From the NCBI GenBank assembly GCA_030765065.1, contig CM060976.1, positions 58,450,539 to 58,514,538 of the forward strand: a stretch of DNA of 64,000 nt, in the 5' to 3' direction. Position 1 is the stretch's first letter. Each line of letters begins with the position of its first letter. A program made the translations under genes and the position numbers. The notes under the pieces were generated by a model, which worked only from the letters and a program-made list of their open reading frames with translations, was not told the DNA's origin and searched no databases. Source of the stretch: Deroplatys truncata (lineage: Eukaryota; Arthropoda; Insecta; Mantodea; Mantidae). Shown here piece after piece: positions 1 through 10,946 of this stretch.

Positions 1-1764
1 TCGGTATTAACTTATACTCTTACGTACTATTGTATTGCGAGCTTGCGTCGCTGGAAACGCGCGAATTTTATAATGACTGCTCTAGAAGGTTACCCATCAA
101 AGTGCTTTTAATATATAGAGCAGTAAAGAGCGTCATTATCGCATTCACCTTTGAACGCAGCCATTAAGAGAGACGTAATTAAAATTCCATCGTGATAAAA
201 ATGTGCGTTACGCGCGGATCAAAGTAGGAGCGATTAAAGTTATTAAATGCCGTGCCGTTCTGAAGTTAATTGCTGGAATATATTCCCTGCTATTCGTGAA
301 ACTGTTTTGGAAACAATGGCATATTAAGTTTCTATACGTGCAGTATTTATATGCGTATTCCGGAATTTTTCCATTTCTACTGCTGAGTGACTAAAATACT
401 AAGAAGTGTTCACTGGGCGTGAAGATTAGACCCGATTTATACTTAATTTCAGCTAATTTTGCAGCACGCATATTGACTTTCGGCTTGAACAGGGAATACA
501 TATCTAAAATGTATGTAGTTCCAGAGCAATAGTTTGTGGCTTGTCCGTAAGAGACTTTAGGGCGAGGGACGTTACCAACAGTACAGCCACAGTTTATTTT
601 GCACTGTGACCAAATTGGATTCAATTATGAATTCACATCTGGGTTGCATTGTCCAGAAAATCAGAACAATCAGCAGCTACACTTCAGTTTATATACAGGT
701 AGAAAATAGATATAGATCTTTCAGGGGTGTTAATCTAACATAAACATAAATGTGGTACATTTTGGCCCAAGACTATGAAAGCAAAAGGAAACCTTCCAAG
801 TGTATTTGTAGAAAGTAGTGTGAGAGTTACGGTCTATTTAAGAAATTTTAATTCAACATTATGCTAAAGCTCTTGATTATAGTGAAAAATATATACCTTT
901 GTGTGATTGATGGAGTACCATAAGGGCACAACTTGATAAATGAATAACTTTTATTCAAGGACAGAAAGTTTATGATCATTTATACAATGTATGCAGCCTC
1001 TGGAGTGTCATAATCATTACACATTGCGAAAATATATGCTAAGAGGATAATTGAGGACCAAAAACAACCAGTGATTAGCGATATTAGAACCAAATTAGCC
1101 ATATTTGTTGTGAACGTTATCAAATACATGCATTGCGGATGGGTAGGGAGACAAATAATTGAGATCACTGCTATATTTTGTACCCCATCCTTAGGTTTGA
1201 GATAACAGCTAGTCAGTCTGAATGTCTCACGGGTCAGCGAGCAAGTCTCTTCTTGCTCTCTTCTTGCTCAACTAAGAACTAGGTGAGAAGTTTAGAGCAG
1301 GTGAAGTTAAGAAAAAGGCGAAATTGCTCTTAGAGATGTCTAGGGGTAACGGGAATGTACATATGGTACTTTGTACAGTAGTAGTAAGACAAAAGTCCTG
1401 TCCTACGCAACCCTTGTCTATGAACCCCCTCAACGAAACTGCATCACACGATTATGATACGTCACCCTGCGATTCAGTTTTAAGAACATTATTTTTCGGA
1501 AGAAAATAACGTAAAATGTATGTATCCAGTTGAAAAAGAATAAACGGTTTAAGCAAATCAATGGCATTAGCAGTATTTTGGCCTAGAGAGTATAACTTTC
1601 TGCAAAAAACGTAACATATGTAGAAATATCGTTTCAAATTTATCAATTTTATTTTAAGGAATTTCATGACAGTAATAATTGCGACGTTCTGTTTATTGCT
1701 TGGTTAACCCACGCCAGTGGCTTTGAACCCAGAGGGTATGACACGTTTTACCGGAAAAATATGT
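1..1764. other. Unassigned AT-rich DNA
   Basis: I see no gene, repeat copy or RNA gene that I can name here. The open frames are short, start anywhere and lack recognisable motifs. Around 1,700-1,745 there is a faint tRNA-like phrase (gttaacccacgc, then a decayed TTTGAACCC) that could be the remains of a SINE head, but it is too eroded to annotate. Confidence 0.5.
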
Positions 1765-2559
1765 GTTACTTCACACGACTTTTCCGACCCACCACTCTTT
1801 TACGAAATACTCTTGTAGAAGCTTATTCGTTTAGCTGATTTATCTTAATTGAGATTAACATTTGCAGAAATGGTTATATCACACATTTCTTGCAAGTGCA
1901 AGGGGAATACAGTAGACTTAAGCGATAGTCAATTGTTTTAAAAGCCGGTCGTTATGTGATGACTGAAATTCCTTCCGTCTATATGACCACGAGAGACAGA
2001 GAGAGAGGGGGGAAGGAGGGGGAGAGAGTAATAGCGACTAAGCAGTTGAAAACGTACAAAATACTTGGCAATTCAAGCCAATTATAAAAATCTTTGAAAT
2101 GGTCAATAAATGGTTTAATAATTGGAAGAATATTAATTTAGAATGCAGAGGACATCACAGATTATTCGCAGATAAATTAAGATAAACGTCTTATCTGTCA
2201 TGCAAATATCTTAAAACGTATGGTATTTTAAGCAAAATACTATTTTTTTAAAAAATAAAAAGGAACAAACGTTTTTCATGTAAAGACTAGTTTGGAATGT
2301 CGGGATTTTCTGGAAAATCCTCATATCTAATCTCTGAAAGATACGGATCTTAAATACCAAGTATGTACTTACCCAAGATTTCGTTTTTGTGCTTTGCTGC
2401 TCACAAATACACACACGGAAGTTATTTTAAGATTCCTTATTTCTAAGGAGTATAAAAAAATGTGTTTCCGGTAAAACCCCGATATCGAAATTTTGGGTGG
2501 AATACAATACCTTTTCTACTTACATAGGCAAGTATTAGAGAGAGAGAGAGAGTAAAAAT
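1765..2559 (+). repeat. R1 repeat, copy 1 (full length, diverged)
   Basis: One of about twelve copies of a ~0.8-0.9 kb interspersed repeat in this window. It starts with the shared phrase gttacttcacacgac and ends with a phrase close to gtagagaaagtaaaaa. In between it carries the landmarks of the family: 'gcgatagtca', 'ttttaatcaaaatcgtt', 'aataccaagt', a stretch near cacagacagacac, and 'tcggtatcgaatttttggg'. In this copy the end contains an expanded (ga)n run. No reading frame is shared between copies, so I treat it as non-coding. It could be a non-autonomous DNA transposon or a solo LTR; I see no clear terminal inverted repeats or target duplication. Confidence 0.7.
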
Positions 2560-2669
2560 CAAGTTTAGTTAGCAAATTAGACTGAAATCATATTTTAAAG
2601 TGTTTTAAAGAAAGTACGAAAATTGTGTAAATTAATATGCTCATCCACACTTATAAACGATGAACAGTA

Positions 2670-3130
2670 AATTTATTGAAGGTAAAAGATAAAGGTATGG
2701 GCGAATGGAGGCCCCCCAGCCGGGGCACAGCACCGCAAATAGGCCGCAACGGACCGTTTAGCTTCTTCCGTGACTCTTGGGAGGGAGGCATGCGGGGGAG
2801 ACCCGAAGATCGACTAGTTTCGGATGACGACCGTAACAAGAATGAACGGGACCCCTAACGGGGCCCCGACGCTGCCGAAACCACCCAGAAGCCTCCTAAC
2901 ACCAGTGGTCCCCCTGGTGGGGCCTGGTCGGAGGCGAGTCCTAACCGAGTAGTCATACAAAGACGCCAGGGAAGAAAGCTCTACATAGGGCACATCCACC
3001 ACGCAGCCGCACATTGTCGCCTGGTCCTACAAGCCTTGACGACGTACGCGCGACGTCATCTTCAATATCTGCCTCGGCTGCGGTTGTGGTTGGCTATGAG
3101 TTCTTTCTCTCGTATGCGTGGGCGCAGTGT
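2670..3130 (-). repeat. GC-rich SINE body, 5'-truncated copy
   Basis: Read on the minus strand, this GC-rich island matches the body of the SINE at 14,780-15,340: both contain gttgtaggaccaggc, then a 'gcggct' block, a block of C and G runs, 'ggtctc' and 'cctccca', and both end in an A/T-rich tail (here near caataaattt). The tRNA-like head is missing, as expected for a 5'-truncated retrocopy. The composition is much richer in GC than the surrounding DNA. Short open frames across it are by-products of its composition. Confidence 0.65.
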
Positions 3131-3134
3131 GAAA

Positions 3135-3905
3135 GGATAACACCAGTTTAAATCAACTGAGAAAATTAATGTGATCAAATACTTGAGCTATTGAAGCGAG
3201 TTTGAAGATAAAGAATAAAAATGATTATAAATCGTAACTCTCGAAAGTATAATAACTGGCTTATTATACCTATTAACTTCTGCAGTATCAACTTTTACAG
3301 TTTAAAATAAGCGTTTCCGCAATAAAACAAACTAGAAGCCTAAATTGCCTGTTTGACCCCTCTTGGCTACCGCTAAGCAATTGATAACCCAGCGCGTCTT
3401 AAGCGCAACAACTGCCGATCGCTGTAAAAGATTGTAAGCCTCTAAGGCTGTGCACGAAAGAAAAGAGCTAATTTTATCAATACACACTATTTTATTAACT
3501 TAAGTTTCACCTGCATATCAATACCCCTACCAACGACCCTTCTCTATACGCAATCCTACGTATGAGTCTCTTAACTTGTTGCTATGGTGTACCTCCCCGT
3601 ATCTCAGAATTTTATTCCCTTTCTAATTTACAGAATTTCGGTCTATGTGACTGTTCAAACGTACAGAACCCAATCCAACTGCATTTCAGGATCTTTTATA
3701 TTAACGCGTTCGTTATAAGGCTGTTGCTAATGACTTTACTGAATCTGATTCTCTAATGACCTTTTTTCTCCGGACAAATCTTTTACGTTGCGCTTATTGC
3801 ATTATGCATTGATTTAATATACAGAAATTATTTATTACAGTTATGTCTCTATCTTAATATTATATCTTTATTTAATTATTTATATCTTCGTGTCCCTAAT
3901 TACGA
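3135..3905. other. Unassigned AT-rich DNA
   Basis: No gene, RNA gene or repeat recognised. The short open frames lack motifs. Confidence 0.5.
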
Positions 3906-3911
3906 TATCAC

Positions 3912-4111
3912 CCTGAAGCAGATGACAATGAAGATGGGCACAGGAAATAAGGGACAGGAGAGCCTGGTAGGAGAGGAACCACCCTGGTATTTGCCTGTTG
4001 ACCCGGAGAAACCACGAAAAACCCATGGGTCAGAGTGGGCGGCCACCTGGGATTGAACCCCGGACCTCCCAATGCGAGTCGCAAACGTTACTGCGGCGCC
4101 ACTTCGCTCAG
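3912..4111 (-). repeat. tRNA-derived SINE, head and proximal body
   Basis: On the minus strand it begins ctgagcgaagtggcgccg and has pol III type 2 promoter boxes: an A box (agtggcgccgcag) and a B box (ggggttcaatccc) about 45 bases apart. It then runs into 'ggtttttcgtggtttctcc', a phrase shared with the SINEs at 14.8, 20.2, 41.2 and 43.9 kb. The copy is cut off after about 200 bases. It is not a tRNA gene: the acceptor stem does not close and the body continues directly from the head. Confidence 0.7.
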
Positions 4112-5090
4112 TATTTTTATAAGGTATCTCAGGTGACTATGCCACGCCCTTCTGTTTTCCTCTTTAAGAACACTGAAATGAGTGAGTGGTGTGGGTGAGG
4201 TTTACGGTGGAACGTATTGTTCTATATTATGTATAGCGTACATAAACGAGTTAGTCAGCCTTCCACAAATGCAGTATGCCCTCTCAGCTGGACGAAATGA
4301 ATCCGAACCCTTCTGCTCCATTAATGTTTTTCGCTCCCCTGTTTTATGGCAGCAGTAATAGTGAGGAACGCTGATATATTAAAAATCATGTACATACAGT
4401 AATTGCGTGGCCAGCTGGCCCAAACGCTGGCGGAACATGTGACATTCCATGGGGGGACGAGAATGAATTTAACTGCACTAATATGCGCACACTGCTCTCC
4501 ACCTCATTTAGAATCGATCTGAGCAGAGGCTTCCTCTATCACCCCACATAATGCTCTTCTGGCATTTCACTTTCAATTCACACGTATGAAAGCACAACAT
4601 TGAAAGCGTTTGGAACTCGGCCACAAATCTCATAAAACAACACAACATCTGCAGTTTATACATGTTTATCAAAAAGATAAACAGAGGGGACACAATATAT
4701 GTAACATGTATTAGCATCAATAACATTTTTTCTGGACTAAAGCTGAGCTATCAGTGATAGAGTTTTATGTACGTAGCAGTAAGATAGAGAGGCAATATAT
4801 TAACGTTTGTGCTGGATTACTTTGAAATTCTTGCTTAAATTGTACAAAAAGGGAATAAAAGTTAGACTAAAATCTGTTTTTGAAGAATACCGAAATATTT
4901 TATACAAAATAAAGCATTACTCCATTGTATATTGTCAGCCAGGCTGCAAATTTACATGTGTATATATAATTAATACCTTTACAAGAGAAGGAAAATTAAC
5001 ATTTATTTAAACACTTGGTGAATAATGATGATTATTGATATGCTGAACTCCTTTGTTGAAATAAATATATGTACTAGTCGGCCACGATAC
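4112..5090. other. Unassigned AT-rich DNA
   Basis: No gene or repeat recognised in this stretch; short frames without motifs on both strands. Confidence 0.45.
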
Positions 5091-5117
5091 GAGTGCGCTT
5101 GGAGGAGAGCACCAGTG

Positions 5118-5118
<1 letters not shown>

Positions 5119-5161
<43 letters not shown>

Positions 5162-5400
5162 TTCCAGGCTAGGGATCAGAAGGGAGTGAGGTTCAAGGCG
5201 ACGGGGCAAATGTACAGTTGCACAACGAAAACAGTAATACATTTTCCAGGCCTTAGCCACGCTAAGAAACGTAACTCGGAACTGCGGATGTTTACTTTAC
5301 CTGATTGTCCTTCCGATGCCCACCCACTTTCTCCGCAAATATTTAGTCCTCTTCCCAACGCAGGCAATCATAACGTGACCGACTATAATATTATATACTA
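5119..5400 (-). repeat. 39-bp T tract with possible retrocopied sequence behind it
   Basis: Positions 5,119-5,157 are an uninterrupted run of 39 T. On the minus strand this is a poly(A) tail preceded by about 240 bases of more GC-rich sequence, as expected for the 3' end of a retrotransposed RNA. No AATAAA sits just before the tail and I do not recognise the body. It could equally be a long homopolymer microsatellite; such runs are also prone to assembly error. Confidence 0.4.
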
Positions 5401-5784
5401 GGTATAGAAAAATAGTGTGTACAAACTTATAGAGTAGAAGGACTACCATAATAAGCACTTTGAGGATAGGAACAGAGGTCCCAGAAGCTGTTTTACTGCG
5501 CTTGCATCAATATGAAATCCGTCATGTCAGAGTCTCCGATTGCTTGGTGCGTGAAAAATGCGAAGTAAACGCACTCTTATGCAGTATTGGCCACTGTCGC
5601 TAAGTATGTCTAATGTTCTACGCCACATTTGTGTTGTGAAGCTTATGGATGATACCGAACCCTCGTCTTGTTCAGTACAAAGGGTACAGTCGAATGCATC
5701 TGGAAATAACCACATCCGCACATTGGATGACTACATTATGAATATCATCCTCGTCGATTATGGCAGAATGATCGAAACAATAAA

Positions 5785-5990
5785 CCTTTGCATAAATTGC
5801 TGCATTGCACATTTCGTTATAGATATAAAGTGAATAGCGATAGTCAAATGTTTAAGAACTGGATGCTCTACGCTGGTATGTAATGATTAGTTTCTCATTG
5901 TGTACCAGAACTCGTTAATTGAGACAGTACTTGTACACTTATCCTGTGAGTCACAGTTGATTTTGACTGGAAAACGAAGATATTTCATAA
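5785..5990 (+). repeat. R1-related fragment
   Basis: Contains cacatttcgttatagata followed by gatagtcaaatgtttaag. The same two phrases are joined in the minus-strand R1 copies near 46.0 and 57.4 kb. It represents the 5' part of one R1 subfamily and is truncated. Confidence 0.5.
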
Positions 5991-6308
5991 TACAGATTTA
6001 AATTTCCTGTTATTAAACTGCATCTCCGACTCAGTGTTCTTATTCTCAAAATGCTTAGTTTAGTAACGCCTTTCTGCACTACAATTTCCCACATGGTTTT
6101 TACGCGTTATGTATATATTACCTTCTGTACCACATAACTATATTAGATAGAGAAAGTAGTGAATTAAACGCAAAAGTTCTGTACCAATATTTCACTGGAG
6201 ATACACGTCTTGATATCACTTCGATCCTTCCCCCAAAGTGTGTATGTACATGTTGTGTGTGTCTGTGCGTGTGTGTGTGTTCGGGCGCACATAGCATAAA
6301 CTAAAATT

Positions 6309-6937
6309 GCACTCACGTGACTTCCACTTCTCTTATACAAACTACTTTTACAAACGGTTATTCTCCATTTACCTCATGTTACTCGAGATAAAATTTCCAG
6401 AATATTATTGCTAATTTTCTAGTAGGTGCAAGGAGAATATCATGGGCTTTAAGGGATAGTAACATTTTTAAGAGCTGGTTCCTATATGAAGCATTCCATT
6501 TTCTTTGCATGTCCAGGACATAAAAAAAAAGAATTATCATTTGAGAAAAAGTTTAAGTATTGGAAAGCTCAAGAAAATAACAACGAATATCTACGAAATG
6601 GTTCATTCGACAAAAAAAATAAATATAAATGTATATGATAAATTTGTGTTTAAACGAGACCCACATTTATGCAGTAATTCAAGATTTCATTTGCCATAAA
6701 ATATCTTAAACGTGTTGTATTTTAATCAAAATTGTTAGAGCAACTTTTGAGAAAATAAAAAAAAAGATTGGAAAAACATTCCATGTAAAGGGTAGTTCGG
6801 GTGAGGGGAATTTTTGAAAATCTTCGTGTCCAATCTTTGAAGGATGCTAAACTCAAATACGTATCTATCCGACTTTCCGTTTATGAGTTATGGTGTTCAC
6901 AGACAGACACACAGTCTCTCTCTCGCTCTCTCTCTCA

Positions 6938-6969
<32 letters not shown>

Positions 6970-7082
6970 GACATTTTCCAAAAATTCCTCAAAACGTGTA
7001 TTTCGGTGAAATCTCGGTATCGAATTTTTGCGTGGAATACAATACTTCCCCTACTTACTGTACGTAATAGAGAACGTAAAAA
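6309..7082 (+). repeat. R1 repeat, copy 2 (full length)
   Basis: Starts gcactcacgtgacttcc and ends cgtaatagagaacgtaa. All R1 landmarks are present in order: 'ttaagggatagta', 'attatcatttgagaaaaag', 'tttaatcaaaattgtt', 'aatcttcgtgtc', 'agttatggtgttcacagac', and 'aatctcggtatcgaatttt'. The cacagacagacac site is expanded into a mixed (CT)n(CA)n microsatellite at about 6,900-6,970. Open frames crossing this microsatellite are artefacts of it. Compare the full copy at 58,073-58,894. Confidence 0.75.
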
Positions 7083-7144
7083 CAGATAATCCGATAAATA
7101 TCGAAGTTTGTATTTAAATCCAGCTCTTTCAAGGATATGAAGTT

Positions 7145-7330
7145 CAATATGTAGAATCAGGCGAAAAGATTTAATGCTATAGCCGGAATTTGAACCACAG
7201 TTTACCCAGGAAAATGTGAGTCAGGAGAATTTAGCGGTTTTCCGGCAAGTGGTCATAGTTCAGTAGGTCAGAACAGCGGCACGGAAGGCGGAGGTTTGTG
7301 GTTCAAATTGCGGCTATGGCATTGAAGATA
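7145..7330. repeat. Two tRNA-like SINE fragments in opposite orientation
   Basis: The left part reads on the minus strand as a decayed B box (gtggttcaaattccggct); the right part on the plus strand has an A-box-like tagttcagtaggtc and a B-box-like gtggttcaaattgcggct. The two gttcaaatt blocks therefore form an inverted pair about 130 bases apart. The same 'agccgggatttgaaca' phrase occurs at 26,085. These are decayed SINE heads, not tRNA genes. Confidence 0.5.
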
Positions 7331-8620
7331 ACTGCCTGATTTTAGCTTATTTTGTTTGGCCTCTATTTATTTACTTAACTCTGATTATCACATACTTATT
7401 CCGACTAAGAAATAAAGATTTACAGCATTATCGATGCAACAGAATTGACATAGTGTTTAACTCAAAATAATTCGTAATTATCGAGTGCGATAAATCGATA
7501 GTTTTCTATAAAACCTTTCATAAATGCTGTGTTCGACGATTAGGGACTAAAATTTGAAGTAAAACAACATTGTATTCCAAATGTCAAATGAGACAAATGC
7601 TATTTCCGTATGTAACTCTTCTGTATGTTACGTGTTCTCACCGAACATTCGTATTACAAATCGCTCCTTCATCACTTTGCGAATCCCGTTCACAAACTTA
7701 CTAGGATTAGTACCTGATCAGCTTTGAAAATCTGCTTCTACTTAATGAATGCAATGTTAACAATGTTACGTTTTTAAATTACTTGATTATTCCAAACAGT
7801 TTGTACAGATAATCTGCTGCACAGTGCTTGATCATAGAATAATAATGGCACATAGTATAACCGAATGCATCTAATTTTGAGAGAAATAATTGCAGGACAT
7901 CCCGTTGTAACCTCTAGGTTGTACAAAGAGCGCCAAAGAAAATCTCACTGCACCTCGCGTCTACGTTACATTATTTATCGTTGTACGTGGCCTTGCGAAG
8001 CCATGGCCATTTTATTGGTTGCTTTAGGCCGCGGTGCAAGGATGCGCCATTTCTTCTGCTAAATAGTTACACCAATAACCACAACAAAGGTTACAAAATG
8101 GCCCAGAAACAAAATATATGTTTACGCTCTTGATCGTATTGATTAAAAGAGAAAGAGGTGGAGTGAGTGCATTCAGTTTGTCATACAGACCTCTTATCGT
8201 GATTGGTAACCCATACCTTATCGACTAGTGCAGGTCACGCCTTTAAAAGGGTTAAAAGCTAAGGGGAAAACTTGATGAGCGCCCAGGTAAGCTAAACGTA
8301 GAATGTGCAGTGTGAGAAGATTTTCAAATTAAAGCTTGAATGGTATTCGTTAAACACATAGTAATACTTTATAACAAAAAATAAACAGAACTGTATTCTC
8401 ACAGTGGTATCAATGCTTGTTGTTGTATAGAAGCAAACATAACTAAATAATAAATAAAGCATCATGTTTTCCTTCTAATTCAAACTAAAATTGGTTAATA
8501 TATTTTTAATAACATATTCCTGATCAACAGGATTATGGACAAAAATATAACATAATTTTTTTGACACAATATGTATGTCATATTCAGTAAACCATATACA
8601 TATACACATTTATCTAACCA
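7331..8620. other. Unassigned DNA
   Basis: No gene recognised. A short phrase at about 7,926-7,945 (agagcgccaaagaaaatct) also occurs at about 25,490, at the end of the R3 repeat, so a very short R3 remnant may lie here. The rest is AT-rich and without structure I can name. Confidence 0.45.
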
Positions 8621-8689
8621 CGATCAGTCAGTTATAACAAAACAGTAATTTGCATTTAGTAAACGAATATCATCAACTGCGAATATTTT

Positions 8690-8920
8690 ATGGGGAGTGC
8701 CCATTTTCTGACGAGAATGTAGAGCATCTACACTTTCCAGGAATATTTTTATCCAGTAATTTACTATAAAAACACTTTTATGCACTGCCGTTGCAATTGC
8801 TGTAACAGTGCGACTAGACACCCACATACCCACAATACGACCACAGCAATTTCACTAGTATACGGCACGACTACTTCTGAGACAGTAAACATGTTTTGGT
8901 TCAATAACACCAGAAAAAGC
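8690..8920 (+). repeat. R3 repeat, left part (interrupted by an LTR)
   Basis: Closely matches the minus strand of 25,620-25,850: shared phrases include atccagtaatttact, gctgtaacagtg and ctagtatacggca, then 'aacatgtttt' and 'caccagaaaaa'. The match stops at 8,920, exactly where the LTR begins, and resumes at 9,795. Function unknown; an AATAAA lies just before the break in the 25-kb copy, so R3 may itself be an LTR, but this is inference. Confidence 0.65.
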
Positions 8921-9794
8921 TGAGGCAGTATTTTTAGCACTTAAACGATTTCAGTTAAATATTATATAATACTAAATATAATAAGAGCCCGCCTTAAAGC
9001 AATATGTGTATAATATACTATATAAAATGCATGTAACAGTCATTGTATTAATGTCTATATTATTATGTACATGTTCAATAATGCTATGTGAATATAATTA
9101 CGTAATTTAATAATGTAGGAGCTGTGAGAATAATAGATTAGAAGTTGCTTACAATGAGGTAACCTTGAGGCAATAATGAATTAGAAGGTTTAATAATGCT
9201 ACTAGTCATTCTTGGAAACAATAATGTAATTTTTGAGACAGTTTATAAATAGCCAACCAACAACCAGAAAAAAAGCTTAAGTTAAATGAACGTATTCTAC
9301 TGGAGTAGCCAATCAGAAACTGAAATAGGGCAAATTGTACAAATTCAGAAGTCAGTTGCTAGTAGACAGCGTTCTTAACCGGACGCGAGACACGTCCTTG
9401 AGAAGTTTAATACGTATTCACTGTGAGACGAAAATAGTTTACGTATTAAAACGCGCAATAATTAATAAAAGAATCTCACAGCTCTCTATATCAGTGAAGT
9501 GTTATTTAAATCGTGTCAAGAATTAATAAAAAGGAGTGAAAAAAAAATTTAATCCGTGTCACATTCTTAGCCGCACTACACCCTGCAAAGAAACCCATGT
9601 CTCTAACAATAATACTGACGCAGACGAGGCAAACACAAATATATAATATTTAAAGAAACAGTCAAATTACCAACTTAATATTTTTAAACTTGGGGCGAAG
9701 GCTACCGGGTACCATACGTGCGGTTGCAAGTACTTCAAGTTCGGCTCCCCAACAGTCGAACTACAACACAACACCATAAAATTAACCTTCTTCA
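8921..9794 (+). mobile_element. Solo LTR, family TGAGGCAG (copy A)
   Basis: 874 bp with TG...CA ends (TGAGGCAG...CTTCTTCA) and a 4-bp duplication AAGC at 8,917-8,920 and 9,795-9,798. It splits an R3 repeat; joining the flanks restores R3 as seen at 25.5-25.85 kb, which fixes both borders. Inside are LTR-like signals in the right order: a TATA-like gtttataaatagcc near 9,241, CCAAT-like motifs near 9,306, and a polyadenylation signal AATAAA at 9,525. Three relatives lie at 10.9, 16.8 (reverse) and 29.3 kb. No coding sequence is attached, so this is best read as a solo LTR left by recombination between the two LTRs of a full element. Confidence 0.8.
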
Positions 9795-9945
9795 AAGCAA
9801 AGGCGTCAACCTCCTCTCTTTTCCTCCTTATTGCTGTGTTATCAAGCCACCACGCTCTGCGATATGTAAGGTGAAGAAGACGGCCCAAAAGCCCTCAGAA
9901 AACGATATAAAATGTGCCGAAGATTTTCTATGGTGCTGTTTGAAC
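9795..9945 (+). repeat. R3 repeat, right part
   Basis: Continues the R3 match after the LTR: aaaggcgtcaacctcc, 'ttattgctgtgttatcaag' and ccgaagattttct all correspond, on the minus strand, to 25,484-25,625. Similarity fades after the phrase 'gattttctatggtgct'. Confidence 0.65.
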
Positions 9946-10131
9946 ATGAAACCTGATTAACAGAGTCGCTATCCTATCAACAAAGTTTTCAATGACTGAG
10001 GCCAAAATCTGGATATAATCTTCTCTGTCTTCCTAAATAAGCAGAATATCATGACATCATGACAATATAAATTTTCATTATCCTCCATCTTGTTCAAGGT
10101 TTCGAAGACGGAATTTAGCGTTTTGCCTATA

Positions 10132-10483
10132 CAGGGTGGACCATTTACGTTGAGACTGTACAATATCTCCAAAACTCTGCATTGTAGAAAGAAATTTCTT
10201 TAATAAAAGTTGCTTGATATTATGGAGGGAAAGTAAATGCCATTAGTCGTGTTTTATTTGGAGGACATTATGATAGCCATTTTGGGGTCAATTCAATTTT
10301 TTTTAAATGGGAACCTATAATTAGGGTGAAATTAAACTGTTCATCACAACAGCCTCCAAATAAAACACGACTAATGATTTATTTTCCCCCATAATATCAA
10401 GAAACTTTATTCAAGACATTTCTTTCTACAATGTTTAGCTTCGGAGATATTGTACAGTCCCAACTTAAATGGTCCACCCAGTG
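10132..10483. mobile_element. Foldback MITE, 352 bp
   Basis: The two halves are inverted copies of each other over about 130 bases. The left end reads cagggtggaccatttacg and the right end, reverse-complemented, reads cactgggtggaccattta. Both ends are flanked by TA, the usual target of Tc1/mariner-type elements. Internal matches include 'actgtacaatatctcc', 'gaaagaaatttctt' and 'tagtcgtgttttatttggag' in both arms. There is no coding capacity. A right-half copy occurs at 41,430-41,584. Mobilisation by a Tc1/mariner transposase in trans is an inference from the TA flanks. Confidence 0.8.
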
Positions 10484-10485
10484 TA

Positions 10486-10946
10486 ATACGTGTTGATTTA
10501 TCATCTGTTAGAGCCCTTATGTGCAATAAGCGCTCTTAAGTACCATCAACTTCAGAGTTGGAGGATTTTATTTTATTGTTGTATTAGCGACAGTCTCTTG
10601 AAGCTACGCATGAATCTCACGGAAACCACTGCAGCGGACAAGACCTTCAAGTAGCCATAAAGCCTATCTGGACACGTAAAATGAACTGTGTCAAAGGACT
10701 CTTTCCTACCTTGGTAAGTATTAAATCGACCCTAATTAAAATATAAACATAAAATGTACATGATTGAGATAAATGGATTTGCCACCTATCTGGGGAAACT
10801 GCTAACATGCAAGATGTATTTGTAAGTACAAAATTAATTCTACCTGTTTTGTGACAATGTTATATTTTCTAATTGACCTTCCAATGTTTGTTTCATTATG
10901 AAGCACATAAGTACATTAGCAGTGTTTAAATTTCCTCCCCCCAGAT
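10486..10946. other. Unassigned DNA between MITE and LTR
   Basis: No feature recognised. The left edge abuts the MITE's TA and the right edge the next LTR. Confidence 0.4.

Noticed and set aside
6801..7089. Open frames rich in Ser-Leu and His-Thr
   Set aside because: They are translations of the (CT)n(CA)n microsatellite in R1.
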